DNA of 64,000 nucleotides, taken from Pleurotus ostreatus/Saccharomyces cerevisiae fusant. Its lineage: Eukaryota; Opisthokonta. Below are positions 22,448 to 34,674 of the stretch, piece after piece; position 1 is the first letter of the stretch, and each line of letters begins with the position of its first letter. The stretch lies in contig JAMQCK010000022.1 of the NCBI GenBank assembly GCA_024196135.1, positions 1 to 64,000 on the forward strand. Direction: 5' to 3'. The translations under genes were made by a program, and so were the position numbers. Under the pieces are notes generated by a model. That model saw only the letters and a list, made by a program, of their open reading frames with translations, was not told where the DNA came from and ran no database searches.

Positions 22448-23487
22448 CCGTCATCACCAACTCATACGCCCGTCATCCTGTACACTACTCACTCACATGG
22501 TCCCGCCCTCTACTCTATATACCAGACCTTGCGACGGACATCCGCACGTCGCTTAGCATATACTTACGCATATCTGTGCACCGTCGCATAGTGCACCGCG
22601 CACCGTCGCGTACGCCACGCGCACCATCGCGCACGCTGCCCACCCCAGTGCGTACTGCGAAATTTCTGAACCGTCAAGGTACTGACGCTGACGTCAATTT
22701 AGTATACTTCCCGAGTACCCCGCCACCACTATCCCGCGGGTACTACGGCTGTAGCAATATATCTCCCCCATACTTTACCCTAGAACGGACGGTCAGTTCA
22801 CCCCTCTTGTGTCACTAGTGTCGATTTTCGCCGTTCCATGTAGTATATCTTCCTGTGTCCTTCGATGCATGCTTCTTCGTGCCCTCGATGTGTCGTGCGC
22901 ACATATTCCAGCGCAAGTCCCTTGCCCCTCGTGTTGGCTTCCCTCTTCGCCAGGGCTGTGTCGAAGGAGGGGACTACGGAGAAGATTCTACGCTCGTCAT
23001 ATGTACGTGCTGCTTGATTCTCGCCCACAACCTTTGCGCTGTGTGCTCTTCTGTTCTCAAGCGTTCATTATTTCTTCCACCGCGTTCTCGCAGTGTACGC
23101 GCTCTCGTCGTCATCAGTCGTCGGTCAGGGTTTTTCGCGCTGCTTGACACACGCCAGAGCCCACTGTAAGGTGGAACCTCTGCCCCGATGTAGCCTCGCG
23201 AATCAGCTCCGGCCATGACGCGCGCACACCGTCGTCGACTACAAGCGACTTGGGATAACAAATTTGGTCGCGTGCGTGCCACGAGCAATATCGGCCCGTT
23301 CCGCCCGCGGAATGCCGAGGACGACTTGAATGCCGGCGCCCCTCCTCGGTAGTCGTAGATCGCACATCATGACAACAACCAAGATATCCTTCTAAATGAT
23401 TGCTACAGGCTATAGTAGTGTACAAATTGACCTTTTCCCTTTTCTCGCAGCTCAGGCAAGCATCACCCCTCAGCGGTTTGTCACCGC
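22448..23487. other. convergent intergenic region, no gene seen
   Basis: This 1.04-kb interval lies between the ends of the third BTB gene and the transketolase gene. A degenerate run of GCACCGTCGC/GCGCACC-type short repeats occupies about 22575-22640. No coding region is supported. Confidence 0.4.
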
Positions 23488-25917
23488 TTAGTGGTGCGTG
23501 TGCGTGCCGCCCTGGTTGAGCGACAGCCCCTGGTTGAGCTCCTTGATCTTTTGGATGATCGCTACAGAAAAACAAACACATCAGCATTCCAATCCCCACC
23601 CAGAAAGAACACCTTCCACTCACACTGCGGGTCGAGCCCCTGGTGGTACACCTGCTCCCAAAGCCCACCGCTGCCCTCCTTCGTCGTGCCCATGTACCCG
23701 TACTTGGGCGTGAGCCCGCGCTCGAGGAGCCAGGTGCCGAACTTGGAGCCGAGGCCCGTCTTCTGGTTCGCGGACTCGACGACGAGGACGAAGGGCGTCT
23801 TGCCGACGGTGGTGAGCGCCTGCTCGTCGATGATGTTGAGCGTGGACTTGATGACGAGGCCGACGTCGAGGCCCTCCTGGCGGAGGCGGAGGACGGCGTC
23901 CCAGGCGCGGTAGGTCATCTCGCCGTAGGTGACGACGTAGCCGGCCTGCGATTTGTTAGTGATTGATGAGGAAAGGTGGGGGATGTTACATACGGTACCC
24001 GTCGCCATGAACTCATCCTTGCCCGGGATGAACTCGTAGTCGTCTCCGAACATGCGCGAGCCATCCTCCTTGAGCAGGTACGGCACCTTCGACCGCGTGG
24101 AGAAAATGAATCGCACACCACGCTCGAAGAACACGCGCTTCACGCACGCAATCATCTGCGCCGCGTCCGCCGGGAAGTACAGCCACGAGTTCGCGTCCGC
24201 GAGCCCGTTGTCCGCGAAGAGGTTGTTCACGCCAAAGTGGCACGTGTTATCCGCCATCTCGTCGATGCCCGAGTGCGAGAAGTGGCAGAGGACGTTGCAG
24301 TTGTTGAGGCGCGCCATGGTGATCTCGGAGATGCACATCTCGAGGAAGGCGGCGAAGGTGGAGAAGACGCCGAACTTGTCGTGGTCGAAGCCGAAGCCGG
24401 CGGCGGCGGAGAAGTTGCCGCGCTCCATGATGCCAGAGGGGACAAAGACCTCGGGGTGCTTCTGATGGATCGCCTTCAAGCCGGTCGAGCCCTCGAGATC
24501 ACCTGCCTGGCGTTAGCGCTGGCCGCTGAACTGCCAATCACCGTCAACTCACTGTCGATAACGAGGACCTTCTTCGCAGCCTCCTCTTTGCTGAGCGTAT
24601 CAAGGACCTTGTTGACCGCCTCACCGAAGATAGCGCGGCTGACGAGAGTTTTAGTAACTGATAAGACTCATGAATGTGATGAAGACATACTTAGCCGCAG
24701 ACTCCTTTGTCGAGCCGACAAACAGGTACGGGTTTGCGTTGGGCTTGATCTCCAGCAGAATGTTGCTGTAATCCGGGTGGCCACGCTTCTTCAGGTAGTT
24801 CAGCGCAGCCTTGACCGGAATGACATCGTGGCCGTGCGGGGTGCCCTCGATATCGTCGACGCCCGGCGCCATGAGACGCTTCGAGACGACCGCGGCGGGA
24901 CCGTCGTAGTTCAAGATCTCGTGGACACCGCCCCAAAGGGAGTCGAGGTCCTCGCCCTGAACGGTGACGACCTTGAGGCCGTGGCCCTCGAGCGTCTTCT
25001 GTAGCTCGTAGCCCTTCATGTACTCGGACGGGTGGCCAGCGATTGTCACATCGTTGTCGTCAATCAGCAACTTGACGTTCAAGCCCTGAGCGACGGCAAG
25101 GCGGGCAGCCTCAGCGTCATCACCCTCCTGCTGAGAGCCATCAGAGCCCAGGCAGAACACCGTCTTGTCCTTGTTGGCGAGTGCGACACCGTTGACCAGC
25201 GGCCTGTCAAAGAGCGGTCAGCGGCGGAGAGCCAGCGCACAAAGGCGGGATCCGTACCAGACGTGTCCCAGGCGGCCTGACGAGAACTTGACACCCGGGG
25301 TCCTGCGAACGTGTGTGAGCATGGCGTCCATCCGGCGTATGCGGAAGAGCGACTGACAAGCCGAGCTCAGGGTGACCTGGGAGCTTCGAGTTCGCCTCGC
25401 GGTAGTGGAGGAGGTGCTCGGCAGGGAGGGAGCCCTCGAGTGCGGCGAGAAGGTACTGCGTGGCAACGCGGTGACCTGTAGGGTATACCGATCAGCATAG
25501 CGACTTCGTCCGGGAACGCTAACCACATACCAGCCTCATCGAAGACGATCGGGACGAACTTCTCCGGCGCAGCGTCAAAGAGCGAGAGGATAAGGCAGAC
25601 TTCGGGCACGGTATCGAATGCGCCACCTGGAGGGAATGTCAGACGCTGATCTCTCAGGAATGACGCCGTCTCGCGCACCAGTGTGCCCGCTCACTCCGCG
25701 CGCTGCGCCCGTGGCGGTGAACAGCACGATCGCATCGCGCAAAAGGTTGATGTTCGCCGTCAGCGTCTGCTTCTGCTCATCGGTGAGCTTCGGGTTCGTG
25801 GGGTCGAGCTTGATTCTGGGCGAGCGTTAGTGCACTAAGATCGCGACGCTGAGCGTGCGCGCCGTACTTCTTGTACTGCTTAAGATCGATGGGGAATGGG
25901 GCGGCGGTTCCAGACAT
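23488..25917 (-). CDS. transketolase-family enzyme (thiamine diphosphate)
   Basis: Ten exons: 25868-25917, 25679-25815, 25531-25626, 25358-25475, 25258-25302, 24691-25203, 24553-24638, 23994-24502, 23624-23945, 23488-23561; 649 residues with frame kept. The N-terminal half binds thiamine diphosphate: SGHTGGAFDTVPE, FSSGRLGHVW, and GSDGSQQEGDDAEAARLA ending in IDDNDVTIAG, the metal/ThDP motif. The second half has MERGNFSAAAGFGF with the conserved glutamate, then STFAAFLEMCISEITMARLN and CHFSHSGIDEMADN. Length and motif spacing match the fungal transketolase-like subfamily distinct from the housekeeping enzyme, sometimes annotated dihydroxyacetone synthase. It transfers two-carbon ketol units; the exact acceptor cannot be read from sequence. 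The tail GGTHTHH lacks a peroxisomal SKL-type signal, arguing against a methylotroph peroxisomal enzyme. Confidence 0.9.
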
Positions 25918-27031
25918 GGTGGCGGGTGTCGAGCGGTGAGAGAATCAAGAAAAATCTGGTTGGTGAGCTGCCCGTGACTTTATAGGCGGGATGGGGGAGA
26001 TGAAGTCATCGCATAACAAATCCGGCGCCAGGCACCACGTGCTATTTGCCATGCCCCGATCCCAAAAAGTCCCAAAACCCTTCGCAGAGGCAATGGGCAT
26101 CAAGACCACTGGGGTGGACTTCGGTCCTTAAATATGCATGAATGGTAGCAGGGGCAGACGCTGAATGAGCTGATGAGAAATGATTTGCAGGTTCAATCCC
26201 TCCGGGTAAAGTCCATCGTTGTCAGCCTCCGAGTCGAACGAACAAAACGGGTAGAATCATAGGCCCATCCTTCCCTGTGCCGTCACAAGCTCCCTCCGAG
26301 AGACACCTTCACAGAACCACTCAGCCCAAAACTGCGCTGGCCGCACTTACGACGAGACCATTCCGAAGATTCGCACCGCGGAGCGCAGCGTTGTGTTCGT
26401 CGTCGCCCTTGTTGGTGCTCGAGGGCTGATTGAAAGTCGAAGTTGACGTTCCCGAGGGCTGATTGGGTAGGTCAGATGCTTGTGGTCGCAAATGGTTAGA
26501 GGTTCACATCAAGGAGTCCTTGAGGACGACTCGAGCTACATAGTAGGCCACCGTCAAAAGCGCAATGGGCATACGGGTGAGCCCGGGAACTCAGAGTGCA
26601 GGCGCCGCTCTCCATCGTCGTTGCTTTTCGCCTTCACAGGATGCGTGTCAGGATCATGGTGGTACCTGCTCAAGTTCAACATGTTTCCACGTGACTCGTT
26701 TACCACGATTAATGTCCGGTCCGGAATCCCGACTGCCCATCAATCACCCCATTTTCGGATAACCCTTTGTCGTCTTATCTTCCGCGTAAACCCGACAGAC
26801 CGCTTGGGAGGCGTAAACTGCTTGTCTTGTGGCCCAGGAAATTGTGTTTCTGGACAAGGATACTGTAACTGTCTTTGGAAAACACAGAAGAAATTCCTGC
26901 AGCGTAAGTATCCGCCTTAATTCCCTTTGTTACGCCATCGTTCATTGTTTTATGTGTTCCGCATGTGAGGTTATTTGTTACGTTGTCTCTTAGTCTATTA
27001 GGCGCCCGACTAACCTCGCGATATTCGCAGG
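25918..27031. promoter_or_regulatory. divergent intergenic region, transketolase / AT-hook gene
   Basis: This 1.1-kb interval separates two divergent start codons. A 13-bp direct repeat CGAGGGCTGATTG occurs at 26420-26432 and 26453-26465. An open frame at 26480-26920 has no family resemblance. A splice-acceptor-like TTCGCAG just before 27032 suggests an intron in the 5' leader of the AT-hook gene. Confidence 0.4.
25979..25984 (-). promoter_or_regulatory. TATA box of the transketolase-family gene
   Basis: On the minus strand the sequence reads CCTATAAAG, about 62 bases upstream of the start codon at 25917. Motif and spacing fit a fungal core promoter. Confidence 0.55.
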
Positions 27032-28940
27032 ATGGAAAGCTTACCAGACTTGAACCAACACCAGCAAGTCCAACCGCATGCGGGTCCCCCGGAAAACGGT
27101 GTCGCGGGACCCTCGCAAACGGGACCAAGTACCCAGCCGGGCTTGCCTCCTCCTGGATCGCCTGACCAGCCAGCACCAGCACCGGTAGTCCCACAGAAAC
27201 GTCGTCCTGGACGGCCCAAGGGATCGGGCAAGAAGTATCCCGAGGCGAACCCGAATGTGCCCAAGATCAAGCGTCCGGTAGGACGTCCGCGAAAGGATGG
27301 CCTTCCTGCGGGCTCGCTGGGACCAAGGCCAAAGACGCGGACGCATGTCTTCCCTCTATCAGTGGTGCGTCGTCCATGACTCGCAACCACCCTGAGACTG
27401 ACCCTGAATGTAGACCCCTGCGTCCCTCAAGAAGATCCTGCATTCGATTGATCCAAGCCTTCAGCAGGACGACTGGCCCGCGCTCGCACAGACGCAGCCG
27501 AACGCGTTCCTGCGCGCTCTCATCACCGCACTGAACACCACCCCGGGAATCGGTGCGCAGACGACGCAGGCCGAACACGAAGCATTCCAATTGCACTCCT
27601 ATTCGCTATCCGCGAAGGCGACGCAGTCCGAGCACATCCCCTCGCTCTACTCCGTGTTGAAGACCTTCTGGCTACCATGCTCTCCTGCGTATTTCTCGCT
27701 CATTGCGTCTGCTTCGACGGGTCGTACGCCGTCCGATCACCGATTTCTGTACTGGGATCCTCTGCCGTTGGTTTTCAACGGCCTGCTGTGTCCGTGCTGC
27801 TGCCAGGCGCCTCTCATGAACCGATCGCGTATCCAGTCCGCACCAATCAAGGCAAGCTTTGACCGCTACCTTCCACACGTTTCCACTGACCGAGTATCCC
27901 AGGTGTACGACGTCCCCAAGCCTTTCTACATCATTGGCTGCGAGTACGTCTGCAAGAGCCCCACTTGCGTCTCGCAGACATCCAGCGAGGGCCGTTCCTT
28001 CGCCAGCACCGACGCTGTTGTGCTGCGCGCTCTGCCTGCAGCTCTGATCCAGGAGTTCCCCGCTCGGCTGCTTCAAGACGAAGGTCTCATGGGTACGAGC
28101 CCGAAGATCTGGAACTGGCAAGCACTGGGAGTGTCGCAGACGATTTGGAATATGGTTCTGGGTGGTCTGCGTGTCGGCCTTAACAAGGACGCCATCGTCC
28201 AGATCATTCACTCGACTATGAACGGCGTTAGCGAGCCCTTCGACCCGCAAGTACTCCCTATGATTCCAATGGGCATGCCACCACCGTCTTCGTTCCCACC
28301 AATGGATATCAAGAGCGCACCGCCGCGCGAGTCCGTCCCACCTCCACCGATGCCGCAGCCCAGCGGGAGTTCCGACGAGGTCGAGCAGCAACTCGCCGCC
28401 GACGCCATGGACGCGGACGAAGATGCCGCTGGACACGCCGACGAGAGCATGGAGACCGACCATTCGCTCCACTACCCCGACAACGACTTCGACGTCCCCT
28501 TCGGCGGCCCTCTACCCGAGATCTCGCAGTCCGCCTCCACCGCGGGCTCCGCCACACAAACGACCGGCCCGCCCGCCTCCCAGGGCCCACTCCCTCCCGT
28601 ACAGTCACAGGAAGCAGGCCCCTCGACGCTCCCCGCCGCGCCCCCGCAGGCGCCGTACACGCCCTTCTACAGCGGCTACGCGTACTACGGCGTGCACCCC
28701 GCGCAGGCGTACGCGGGCGCGCCGGCGAGCAATGGTAGTGGGTCGAAGCGCCTGTCGCCGGACGACTCGTTCTCGAAGCGCAGCCCGCGGCACTGCTTGA
28801 AGTGCGGCTCGCAGGACTGCAAGGGGAAGGGCGGGCGGCAGCACTGCCAGAATCCGTGCCAGGACTGCGGGAAGGTGGTGTGTCGGGGGCGGAATGGGCG
28901 GAGGCGGGATAAGCCGTGTCAGGAGGGGTGGGATGAGTGA
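27032..28940 (+). CDS. AT-hook protein with a DUF6729-like domain and Cys-rich tail
   Basis: Exons 27032-27364, 27414-27851 and 27903-28940 give 602 residues. The N-terminus is Pro/Gln-rich and carries two AT hooks, RRPGRPKGSG and KRPVGRPRKDG, which bind the minor groove of AT-rich DNA. The middle (about residues 175-330) has the pattern FLYWDPLPLVFNGLLCPCC followed by PLMNRSRIQS, PFYIIGCEYVCKS and GRSFASTDAVVLRALPAAL, which I recognise as DUF6729-like, a domain abundant in basidiomycetes. The C-terminal 60 residues form a Cys-rich module (HCLKCGSQDCKGKGG, then CQDCGKVVCRGR) likely to bind zinc. The second intron uses a GC donor: 27852-27902 starts GCAAGC, ends CCCAG, and its removal restores IKVYDVPKPF. 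It is probably a nuclear DNA-binding protein. Confidence 0.82.
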
Positions 28941-30424
28941 GGTGGAGGAGGTGGAGGATGATTATGTTTTTTCTCTTGCGTCTGCTTAACTTACTGACTG
29001 TATTTGTACTTACGACGTTCAGAGTCAGCCTTATGGCCAGATCTCGGCATATGCCGGTGGGTCTGATGGCGGCGCAGTGGTTCAACCTGCTCTTGCTTCC
29101 TGCCTTCATCATCGTCTGAAGATACCTTTGTCTGCATTTGAACGATTCGTCCGCGTCCCGTTTGTAGACCGCCTGAAGAAGGTTTTGCCAGCTCCGTTTC
29201 TGCTGAATTATCTATCTTTGCCGGCGATCGTTCTTCTGAAAGGCTTGTGAAGCCCAATGTCGACGCAGTTCGTCCTCGCCGAACGCGGGATCATTTACTT
29301 CTCTCGGTTTCAACTTGACTGCCGCAAGCAACACATTAGGTGACGTGGCAGAGACGCACTGACCACACGCGCCAGGCCTCCGACATGAAGTTCCAGTCCA
29401 ATACTCCACCGCTTCCGACGACTGTCAGTGTCAAAGTGCGTTGCCCTCGGCTCGCGCGCATTTCCCGTAGTTCTGTCGACCGCTTCTCGCACCCTCTAGC
29501 ATGTCGTCTCCACCTCCAAGCGAATGTCGCGCAGATTCTCAGATCGACCAGCCTAGCCTTCGGTTCCACGACTACCTTACTTGTGACCGGCAACCAAACG
29601 ATCCATTCAATCATCCCAAACAAGGTTGCCGTCGCGAAGCTCCGGGCGAGTCTCGCTGATAGTTCGTGCAGGCACTCCGAGGGCGCATGCAATGGCCTCG
29701 AGGACTGCGTGCGCCCGGAAACCAGCACACCGAGGAAACAACGCAACAGCAAAGCCGTACATTGATTCCAGGGCAGCCCAGTCCAACGTCTAGCGCTCGC
29801 TTGCTCTGCGCCAGTGCCACCCAGCCTGCAAGCTGTCCACTCCGATGAATTATGCTCGATTTTTGCGACATGATCATGTGGACGAAGGGCCAGTTCGACA
29901 TAGGTGCGCGCTTTGGGTGGCTGGAATTGAGATCGAGTCCTTGGCAAAGAGCTCGGCGACGCAAGCGCACAGGTCTCGGGCTGTGGGTGTTCGAGGTGAG
30001 TTTGCTATCTTTCTGTCTTTGCCAGCTTTTGCTGAAGGTGCTGCTATAGTTGCGAGGCAAACTCGAGATCACGAGGGTTAGTGAACGCCGAAGTTTCCTT
30101 TTCGGGGAAAGTTCTTTGTTTTCTGAACCTCCGACCACCCGCGGGCTGTCTAGTCCTCCGCTCCGCCTGACATCCGCGATGAATCCACCTGCGCACGTTC
30201 CTGCACTCATCACCGCTTCCTGACTCACGAACATACACTAAAGACCGGCCAGAGCCTGGTAGAGCCGGCGCCGCCGGGCCTCGCGCGTCATTCTATTCGT
30301 TGACATCATCGATGGGAACCCGCACGGGGCTGTCAGTCGCCGCCGCGCCAGAATACAAATAGCCCGCCCTTTGACCGGCGCCAACCATCCCTCTCCTGAC
30401 AACCATCTCCTCTACCACTTTGAC
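28941..30424. other. intergenic, no supported gene
   Basis: In these 1.48 kb several open frames overlap on both strands. The best start context is an ATG at 29501 leading to a 52-residue peptide (MSSPPPSECRADSQ...), but I could not extend it by convincing splicing. The last 60 bases form the leader of the mannitol-1-phosphate dehydrogenase gene. Confidence 0.35.
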
Positions 30425-31799
30425 ATGTCTGAACAACCCTACGCGCTCCACTTTGGCGCCGGGAACATCGGCCGCGGGTTCGTGGGCGCGGTGCTCGCGC
30501 ACGCGGGCGCGCGCGTCGTGTTCGCGGACGTGAACAAGCAGGTCGTGGACCTGATCAACAAGCTCGGAAGGTACACGGTGCACATCCTCGACGGGAAGGA
30601 GAACGAGGACAGCTCGGCGACCGTGCCTATCGAGAATGTGGCGGCCGTGCTCTCGAACGACGAGGAGGCGCTCACGGAGGTCGCCACGAAGCGCAATTTG
30701 GTGCTTATCACGACGGCGGTCGGCCCAGGTGCGTAGTGCGCGCCACTCATCGCGGATGATCACTGACCGCTCGTTCCCCTCCAGCTATTCTGCCCAAGAT
30801 CGCCCCCTCTGTCATTACTGTCCTTCGCGCACGAGCTACGACGGGCAAGGGCCCGATCAATGTCGTGGCTTGCGAGAACGTTGAGGGCGCGACAGTCATG
30901 CTACGTGATGCCGTATTGAAGCAGCTGCGGGAGCAGAAGGCGGAAGCGGAGGTCCTCGAGTACGCCGAGAACCAAGTTGGCTGGGCCAACAGCGCCGTCG
31001 ATCGCATAGTTCCCCCATATGAGCCTGGTGCGTTCACCGTCCCTATCCCCTCTCACCATATACTCATCAGCGCGCAGATCACGATCGCGAAGAAGCTGCC
31101 CTCGACGTCGGTGTCGAGGCGTTCTACGAGTGGGACGTCGATCGCAAGGCGCTCAAGAAGACCGAGCCCGACTTGCACATCGAGGCCATTCGCCCCACAA
31201 AACACCTCGAAAAGTACATCAAGCGCAAGCTGTACACGCTCAAGTGCGTCCCCAATCCCAGTTATCCTCGATCCTCGCTGACGATACTCTCTAGCTGCGG
31301 TCATGCCGTTACTGCTTACCTCGGCTACCTCAAGGGCCATGATACCATCGCCGCTGCCATCTCCGATCCTGACATCGAGTCCGTCGTCGTCGGTGCGCTC
31401 AACGAGGGCGGCCTCGCTCTACGCAAGAAGTACGGCTTCACGGAAGAAGAGCACGCGCGCTACATCGACACCACCATCACCCGGTTCAAGAACCCGAACG
31501 TCCCGGACAACCCTCACCGCGTGGGCCGCCAGCCCCTCCGCAAGCTGCAGCAGCAGGATCGCTTGCTCGGGCCCATGACGATGTGCAGGGACTTTGGCTT
31601 CAGCCGGAAGAACCTGATCAAGGGTGTCGCTGCGGCGTTGGCCTTCCGGGACGATGACGACGAGCAAGCGAAGGAGTTGAAGGAGCGCATCGACCGGGAA
31701 GGCGTCCAGAAGGTCGTCGTGGACCTCCTCGGCCTCGAGCCGGACCACGAGGACGTGAAGGCGGTCTTGGAAGCGTACGAGCAGATCCAGAAGAAGTAA
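30425..31799 (+). CDS. mtlD: mannitol-1-phosphate 5-dehydrogenase
   Basis: Exons 30425-30728, 30785-31027, 31078-31243 and 31295-31799 give 405 residues. The enzyme interconverts fructose 6-phosphate and mannitol 1-phosphate with NAD(H), the entry to mannitol, a storage and stress polyol. The N-terminal Rossmann motif HFGAGNIGRGFVG is typical, as are VACENVEGATVMLRDAV and ENQVGWANSAVDRIVPP. The segment KYIKRKLYTLNCGHAVTAYLGY holds the catalytic lysine region and is split by the last intron after the Asn codon's first two bases. The C-terminal domain ends in a Lys/Glu-rich helix. The length is slightly above bacterial MtlD. All four exons join in frame. Confidence 0.94.
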
Positions 31800-32333
31800 T
31801 CCAGTCATGACACCGATACCTACATCCTTTTGTGTTACCCCATAGACATGTGTATCATACTGTACAGTTACTATTGCTGGAGTGCACCGGAAATGCACAT
31901 AGAGTATCTGCATATCTACATAGAGCACATCTTACGCCATCTGAAAAACAATGGTCGCAACTTTTACTGCCGCTTTTGGCGATGAATTTGACGTGACGCG
32001 ATCGCGTGACCATACCGCCCGTGCGCGTCATTCACTAATTCAATCATCTCTTCTTGTCTTCGACCACGATGTCCGCTGCATTGCCCTCCCCAGTGACCAG
32101 TTGCGCGCCTCATCCAAGGATCGGATCCTGTGCAAAGGTACCAATCAGCTCCTTATTCGGGCTACCTGTCATGGTGGACAATGAACTGCTCGTCATCGAC
32201 TGAATTCCTACGTCACTCCCGGCGAGGGGCCTTGGAGCGTGAAGTCAGTCTTAAGACCTCGCGCGCACAAGACCTGTCCTTCACTGTCTTCTCCTACTCT
32301 CAATCTACCTACCCATAACCATCACCAATCATC
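31800..32333. other. intergenic, promoter of repeat-protein gene
   Basis: No gene is seen in these 534 bases. The 60 bases before 32334 are pyrimidine-rich (TCTTCTCC, CTCTCAATC), a common feature just upstream of fungal start codons. Confidence 0.4.
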
Positions 32334-34674
32334 ATGACCTCCAACCGCCTCGACAGCACGCTGCCCACGACGCCCTCGCATGAGTGGGCGCAGGTGACGG
32401 CGGCGGAGCTGGCGCAGCAGCAGGCGAAGGTGGACCATCAGGCGACGCTGGCGACGGCGAAGACGACGGGGCCGACGACGGTCACGACTACTGCGGCGAG
32501 GAGGGTCTCGCCGCCGGGGACGCCTGGTCCTGATATCCCGGGCGCTTACCCCGGGAGCGATCCCGAGGACGCGAAGCCGGAGGAGACGCTGGCTGCTGCG
32601 GCGAATTATCTTCCTGCGAGGAAGGACGTTGAGCAGACGTTGGCGGATGCGACGAGGGTCGCGAAGCAGTACTTGCCTGAGCAGGTCGCGGGCCTGATTC
32701 GTGCGTGTTCCTCGACTCTCCTCACCAGCGATCCCTAATCATCGTGTAGCTGACCCAGCCACGACCAAGTATCCGACGCAAGAGGGTACGAATGAGGCGT
32801 TGGGAACCACAGGCGGTGCTGGCGCGCTCCCCGGTGCCCGCGGAGAGGAGGGCGTTGCGCGGCTGCCGGAAGAGCGCGCTCGCGCAGACGGCGCACCCGT
32901 CCCCACCACCATTAACACGTCGGACCGGGCGTTCAACTCGCAGCCGCCTGTGATCCCCGAGAGCAATACCACCACGACTTCCCCCGTTGCATCTACTACT
33001 ACCGGTGTGCAAAGCACGCTGGGTCAGGCGGCAGACGCGGTTAAGCCGGCCGCCTATCAGGCGCAGGAGACGCTGGGGCAGGCGAAGGATGCTGCTGTCC
33101 CTGCAGTTCAGAGCACTCTTGGTCAGGCGGCGGATCTTGCGAGGCAGTACTTACCCGCGTCGGTGGCGAGCTATCTTCGTGAGTGCGGTGCTCGTTTGCT
33201 ACTTCTCGTTCACGATTGCTGACGTTTGTTTAGCTGGTGCTGTCGTCGCCGACTTGCCCTCGAAGGAGGGCCCGAACGAGAGGCTGGGGGCCACTGACGG
33301 CGTCGGTGCCCTTCCGGGCAGCTCGTCTGAGGCCAGCGTTGCGAAGCTGCCGGATGAGCGCTTTGAGGGTGAGCAACTTGCCGTCGCATATGTACTATCG
33401 GTACTAACATTTCCTTCCTTAGGCTCTACGCATATAAGCCTTCCATCGAAAGAAGGCGCCAACGACGGTCTGGGAACGACTGCTGGTGTCGGTGCTCTCC
33501 CGGGCAACAAGTCGGAGGCTGGCGTTGCGAAGCTTCCTGAGGAGAATGGTATGTGCTCAGGTTTCTTATCGTCGTATATCAGGCTGACCTCCATGCAGTC
33601 ATCCACGCCCCGCACTCGACCATCCACCACATCACCCCCATCGGCAGTCTTGCTGGCGAGGGTCTCGGCGCGTCGATGAGCGCTGACCTCGAGGGCCGCA
33701 AGCACGACGACAAGCTGCAAGGGGGCGACAAACTGCGAGAGGACGACAAGCCGCCCGTCGTGACCACGACGAACGCCATCCCGCACGCGAAGGACAACGT
33801 CGCGCACCCGACGCCGAGCAACACCGCGAGCTTCGCGCCGGTACCTGCGGCGGGTATCGCTCGCGCGGAACATCCGGCGGACAACATCAGTCTGCAGGCG
33901 AACGATGGGTCGGCGCCGAGCTCGCCTGGGGTGGGAACGCCGTCTACGACGACTACTGCTTCCATGGTACCTCTTCCGACCGATAGCGTGAAGAACGTGC
34001 CGGGTACGACCGCGGATACGACGAGCACCGGGAAGACGTCGACGCAGGGATTGACTGGATCGCACCAGCCGTACGAGGCGCACTCTATCGGCCGCGACAC
34101 GTCGTCCATTCCGGGTGTGCCTTCAAAGGACGAGCCCTTCGGCGTACCCTCGACGCACGAGCCCTCCGGCGTAACCTCGAAACTCGAGCCGCTCCGCCGC
34201 GCTGAGGGTGATGCGGCGTCGAACGCGTCCGTCTTGTCTGGCAAGATGCCCGGCCATTCGCGCATTCCGCCACCTGAGCCGCCCGCGAAGGATGCGAAGT
34301 ACGCTGGTACTGGTTCGGCGTCTGCCGTCAAGGACTCGGCGTCCTCCCCTCTTAGGGACTCGTCGTCCTCCATCCAAGACTCAACTAGGGACTCTGCTTC
34401 TGCACCTCACCGCACGAGCGTGCCGCTAACGACCGCCGCGGAGCGCATGCCCTCGAAGAGCCGTCACGGCGAGGAGCAGCTCGCCGACAACGGCGCACGT
34501 CTCCCGTCTTCCGCGCCGCACGAGGCGGAGAAGGCGAAGGGCGTGACGACGGAGGGGCATGTGAAGGTGTCGACGATGGATAAGATTAAGGGCGAGGCGA
34601 AGATCATCTCGGGGAAGTTGTCGAATAAGGAGGAGAAGGTGGAGGAGGGGAGGAAGTTGATGGGGAAGGTCTAA
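32334..34674 (+). CDS. repeat protein with CsbD-like C-terminus, possible stress protein
   Basis: Exons 32334-32700, 32750-33178, 33234-33368, 33423-33548 and 33599-34674 give 710 residues. All four introns are phase 1. A 35-40 residue unit with the pattern LPSKEGxNxxLGTTxGVGAL and a VAKLPEE end occurs once in each of exons 2, 3 and 4; exons 1 and 2 also share a second pattern, TLxxAxxxAxQYLPxxVAxxL, like the short helical repeats of LEA proteins. The long last exon is Thr/Ser/Pro/Asp-rich and disordered, and ends MDKIKGEAKIISGKLSNKEE, similar to the CsbD-type helix known from bacterial and fungal stress proteins. Overall it is hydrophilic, with no membrane span and no signal peptide. A desiccation or stress-protective role is inference. 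Confidence 0.78.
32767..33548 (+). repeat. exon-sized coding repeat, three copies
   Basis: Copies lie at about 32767-32868, 33258-33360 and 33438-33545. Their protein lines start YPTQEGTNEALGTTGGAGAL, LPSKEGPNERLGATDGVGAL and LPSKEGANDGLGTTAGVGAL. The last two copies sit on separate symmetric phase-1 exons. Confidence 0.75.

Noticed and set aside
26185..26215. GGTTCAATCCC resembling a tRNA T arm on the plus strand
   Set aside because: Stem bases do not pair and no matching acceptor stem is found upstream.
26480..26920. 146-codon open frame between transketolase and AT-hook genes
   Set aside because: No recognisable motif and no conserved start context; it lies in a divergent promoter region.
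29336..29947. 203-codon minus-strand open frame
   Set aside because: Composition looks random and an overlapping plus-strand frame is equally long; no motif supports either.
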